Both the position numbers and the translations under genes were made by a program. The notes below the pieces were generated by a model. The model was given only the letters and a program-made list of their open reading frames with translations, did no database searches and was not told where the DNA came from. From the NCBI GenBank assembly GCA_903910385.1, contig CAIVZM010000067.1, positions 1-64,000 on the forward strand: 64,000 nt of DNA. Reading direction: 5' to 3'. Position 1 is the stretch's first letter; every line of letters begins with the position of its first letter. Source of the DNA: an uncultured Armatimonadota bacterium. Lineage in GTDB: Bacteria > Armatimonadota > Armatimonadia > Armatimonadales > Armatimonadaceae. Shown here piece after piece: positions 61,400 to 64,000 of this stretch.

Positions 61400-62734
61400 T
61401 CATCGTTCCGGGCGCAGGGTCGAGAACGCCCCTTCCAGTTTTCGCGTTTCGATATTCCACAGGTACACCTGACCGTTCCATGTTCCAGCGGCGAGACGCT
61501 TACCATCCGGGCTGAAGCGCACGGCATAGACCCAGTCCTTCGCATCCGTGAAGGTAGCCAGATTAGACCCATCGCCGATTTTCCACAGTTTGACGGTATT
61601 GTCGGCGGAACCAGTCACCGCAAATTGTCCATCCTGAGACACCGCGACACAGAGAACGGGTTTTTCATGTCCGCCCAGAGTCCTTGAGGAACTGGCGTTG
61701 TCGGCGGCGACATTCCATACTTTCGCTACTCTATCAGCGCCGGCGCTGAGCAAGGAATTATCACTATTGAAGGCGAGGGCGGTCACGGGTTCCTCATGCG
61801 CTCCGATGGTGTATAGGCGTTTCCAGGTTACGGTATCCCATATTTTGAAGCTTTTGTCCGCTCCACACGACGCCATATACTTTCCATCGGCACGAAACGC
61901 AAGACCGAGGACGGAATCGGCGTGGTCACGCAACGTTTGTAACGGCTTGCCTGAAGCGGCATCCCATATCTGCACCGACTTATCGGCGCTGGCGGCGGCA
62001 AGAAGCTTGCCATCCGGGGAAAACGCCACTGCATTGACGGCATCGGTCTGACTCGCCAGCGTCTTGCCCGCACGCCGTGCAACCACGTTCCACAGCCGGG
62101 CATCGCCGAACGCTCCACTGGTTCCGCCGCCCGCCGCCAGCCATTTTCCATCCGGTGAAAACGCCACCGAGCGAACGGAGTCCGTATGCCCTCCCCAAAC
62201 CGAGGTTATCTGACGGGTCACCGGGTCACAGAGCAGGACTTTCTGATAGGTTCCGACGGCAAGCATATTGCCATCCGGGCTGAAGGCAAGCGATTGCACC
62301 GGGGCGGCGATATTGAGGAGTTTACCCACCGGACGCACCGAAGCAATCGCGGACGACAGCGATGCCGTGACGGCAGCGCTCTTCGAGGATATGCTTCCGG
62401 CCTTACCGGGCGTCGATTTCAGGGGGATGGGAAGGTCGTCCTTAGCTCCGGCATCCGCCCAGCGACGGATCACATCCACATCACTGGCTTTCAGGGAGCC
62501 GGTGGGCGGCATCTGCGGTTTGACCGTACCTGCCATCATCTGCACCAGACGACTGGAACCGCTCTTTCCCGGTGCAATCGCCGCACCGCTCTTTCCGCCT
62601 TTCATCAAGTCCGCGTAGGAAGCAAGGGAAATTCCTCCAGCGGGGGACGGCGCGGCATGACACCCGAGACAGGCGGTACGCAAAATCGGCAGGACTTCAC
62701 GTTGGAACGACGGCGGCGGCGTTGCGTATGGCAT
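61400..62734 (-). CDS. PSCyt1 cytochrome domain plus WD40 propeller, no export signal (second copy)
   Basis: The 444-residue protein starts MPYATPPPSFQREVLPILRT directly at the cytochrome domain, with heme motif CLGCH (about 22-26) and KPQMPPTG. Seven WD40 repeats follow (VQSLAFSPDGNMLAVGTYQK, VRSVAFSPDGKWLAAGGG, VNAVAFSPDGKLLAAASADK, VLGLAFRADGKYMASCGADK and others). Unlike the copy at 26461-27918 it has no signal peptide, and in-frame sequence upstream ends at the DUF1501 stop with no other start, so heme attachment in the periplasm is unexplained. It lies between DUF1501 (30-base gap) and the PPC gene (coupled by TTG). Confidence 0.87.
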   Translation of the reverse strand: MPYATPPPSFQREVLPILRTACLGCHAAPSPAGGISLASYADLMKGGKSGAAIAPGKSGSSRLVQMMAGTVKPQMPPTGSLKASDVDVIRRWADAGAKDDLPIPLKSTPGKAGSISSKSAAVTASLSSAIASVRPVGKLLNIAAPVQSLAFSPDGNMLAVGTYQKVLLCDPVTRQITSVWGGHTDSVRSVAFSPDGKWLAAGGGTSGAFGDARLWNVVARRAGKTLASQTDAVNAVAFSPDGKLLAAASADKSVQIWDAASGKPLQTLRDHADSVLGLAFRADGKYMASCGADKSFKIWDTVTWKRLYTIGAHEEPVTALAFNSDNSLLSAGADRVAKVWNVAADNASSSRTLGGHEKPVLCVAVSQDGQFAVTGSADNTVKLWKIGDGSNLATFTDAKDWVYAVRFSPDGKRLAAGTWNGQVYLWNIETRKLEGAFSTLRPER

Positions 62735-62764
62735 AGCGTAACGATCTATCGCAAGCGAATCGTA

Positions 62765-64000
62765 TCAGACCAGTTCACGAATCGGTTCATGACCAGCGTA
62801 AAGATAGTTAGGTCTCCCCGTAATATCGGGTACCGGCGTATTGACGATATCGATGCCCAGATTATGATACAGCGTCACGAAGACATCTTTATAATCAACC
62901 GGGCGCTCGTCCGGCTCTTCGCCGAAGCGGTTGGTCGAACCGATGACCTGACCGTGCCGCATACCGCCGCCCGCCAGCAGAGCGAACGACGCCCGTGGCC
63001 AGTGTTCCCGCCCGCCATCTTTATTGATACGCGGAGAACGTCCAAATTCGCCCCAGACCACGACGGACACATCCTTGTCCATTCCCCGATCGTGGATGTC
63101 CTGTACCAGAGAACTGACAGCGGCATCGAACATGGGAAGATAAGATTTCAGTTGACCGAAGTTGTCGTTATGGTAATCCCAGCGTCCATAGCCGATGGTG
63201 ACGCACCGGGCGCCCGCTTCCACCAGACGACGCGCCGCCAGAAATTGGTCATTGATCAACGGCAGTCCATCGTCCACCGGTTCCATGCGTCCCTTACCGT
63301 AGCGGGCGCGCACTTTGGGGTCTTCACGGGTGACATCCAGAGCGTGCACCAGTTTACTGGACGTCAGGATATCGAATGCGCGTTGATTCAGGGCATCGAT
63401 TCCCTGCAAAGAATCCGCGCCGCGACGGAATCGATCCAGACTTTTGAGTAACTGGCGGCGATTAGCCAGCCGGTCAAGGCTGATATCGGAAAGCGTCATA
63501 TCGGAGATGATGTCGCCCTGCGGACGGAGCGCTGCGTGCGCCAGACCGAGGAATCCGGTATCGCCGGGATCCGCCCATTCCATATGACCCGCCTTGCCCT
63601 GCAGACCGATGAAGGGCGGTACCGTCCTGTCAGCAGGACCTTCGAGGCGCGATAGAACGGAACCGAGACAGGGAGCATGGTTCTGATTGCTTTCCGCAAC
63701 GGAATAGCCGCTCATGCAGATGTGGGAATCGTGCTCATCACGGGTTCCGGTCATGGAACGGATGATGGTGAACTTGTCCATCATCGCCGCGATTTTGGGC
63801 ATATGCTCGCAGATTTCGATACCGGGGACTTTGGTCTTGATCGGTTTGAATTCACCACGAATTTCAGAGGGCGCATCCATCTTTAGATCGAACATATCCT
63901 GATGGGAGGGACCTCCCGGCAGGTAGATCATAATGACCGCTTTTTGGGATCGCCCGACGCCCGCTCTGGCTTCCGCCGCCAGCATTTGCGGCAGGGTAAG
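62765..64000 (-). CDS. DUF1501 protein, 5' end cut by window edge (second copy)
   Basis: At least 411 residues; the frame stays open to base 64000 (LTLPQ precedes the first ATG at 63985), so the Tat signal and true start lie outside the window. DUF1501 core: MIYLPGGPSHQDMFDLKMDA, DEHDSHICMSGYS, GARCVTIGYGRWDYHNDNFG, VVVWGEFGRSPRINKDGGREHW and GGMRHGQVIGSTNRFGE. It heads the run DUF1501, PSCyt1-WD40, PPC protein. The activity of the family is not established. Confidence 0.9.
   Translation of the reverse strand, partial: LTLPQMLAAEARAGVGRSQKAVIMIYLPGGPSHQDMFDLKMDAPSEIRGEFKPIKTKVPGIEICEHMPKIAAMMDKFTIIRSMTGTRDEHDSHICMSGYSVAESNQNHAPCLGSVLSRLEGPADRTVPPFIGLQGKAGHMEWADPGDTGFLGLAHAALRPQGDIISDMTLSDISLDRLANRRQLLKSLDRFRRGADSLQGIDALNQRAFDILTSSKLVHALDVTREDPKVRARYGKGRMEPVDDGLPLINDQFLAARRLVEAGARCVTIGYGRWDYHNDNFGQLKSYLPMFDAAVSSLVQDIHDRGMDKDVSVVVWGEFGRSPRINKDGGREHWPRASFALLAGGGMRHGQVIGSTNRFGEEPDERPVDYKDVFVTLYHNLGIDIVNTPVPDITGRPNYLYAGHEPIRELV

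Noticed and set aside
59395-61572. Longer start (61572) for the PPC-domain protein
   Set aside because: The extension lies within the upstream WD40 gene and hides the signal peptide; TTG 61395 gives an exported protein.
62186-63451. 421-codon plus-strand frame opposite PSCyt1-WD40 and DUF1501 genes
   Set aside because: It crosses two real minus-strand genes and has no recognisable motif.

Overview
The window looks like a chromosomal segment from Armatimonadota, or a close relative in the Planctomycetes/Verrucomicrobia-like sphere. The basis is two DUF1559-type pseudopilins with the [12 protein letters not shown] signature after the N-terminal helix, two sets of planctomycete-type cytochrome genes (PSCyt1, DUF1549/DUF1553, DUF1501), CRTAC1-like (ASPIC/UnbV) lipoproteins, a Pup ligase (pafA), a futalosine-type menaquinone gene (mqnA) next to ubiA/ubiX/ubiD homologues, and a PEP-CTERM protein. 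No rRNA, tRNA, CRISPR array or complete mobile element was recognised. The phylum is an inference; no 16S or marker tree was possible.

Layout. 1-260: AT-rich 13-bp tandem repeats and hairpins resembling an IS200/IS605 right end. 289-4660: secreted Gly-rich-tailed protein, YyaL-type thioredoxin-fold protein, pafA. 5071-9162: pseudopilin, small lipoprotein, CRTAC1-like lipoprotein and beta-propeller genes. 9454-17683: xerD-like recombinase, SGNH hydrolase, mqnA, pnuC, ubiA-ubiX-nudix-ubiD and an alpha/beta hydrolase. 17905-19707: fucI. 19727-26394: a one-strand series of ribbon-helix-helix gene plus frameshifted remnant, Zn-cysteine/WD40 protein, HExxH-VWA protein, MoxR AAA+ ATPase, winged-helix/STAS-like protein, and STAS-GHKL ATPase. 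26461-32134: DUF1501, DUF1549/1553, PSCyt1-WD40. 32361-36698: HNH nuclease, PhyH-HEAT protein, DUF885 metallopeptidase. 36771-39132: sucC, DUF4177, sucD. 39435-43811: PEP-CTERM SGNH hydrolase, dnaG-rpoD. 43979-50193: Gly-rich repeat protein, glnD, decayed histidine kinase, polX. 50224-56582: second lipoprotein/pseudopilin group with a GH144-like gene and a LacI regulator. 56937-64000: second cytochrome/DUF1501 set, cut by the window end.

The most interesting block is 20045-26394. It pairs a MoxR ATPase with a VWA protein carrying its own HExxH motif, and adds a STAS/GHKL partner-switch pair, a winged-helix regulator and a cysteine-rich beta-propeller protein. A 19-bp inverted-repeat element recurs ahead of the MoxR and Zn-WD40 genes. 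This recalls MoxR-VWA ternary conflict or chaperone systems, but the component mix is not one I recognise as characterised. Other notable signals are exact tandem duplications at the 3' ends of mqnA and pnuC (the latter truncating PnuC's tail), two genes readable only after frameshift correction, terminator-like hairpins inside leaders of secreted-protein genes, C-x4-CH heme-like motifs in both DUF1549 proteins, and a PSCyt1-WD40 protein that has lost its export signal.
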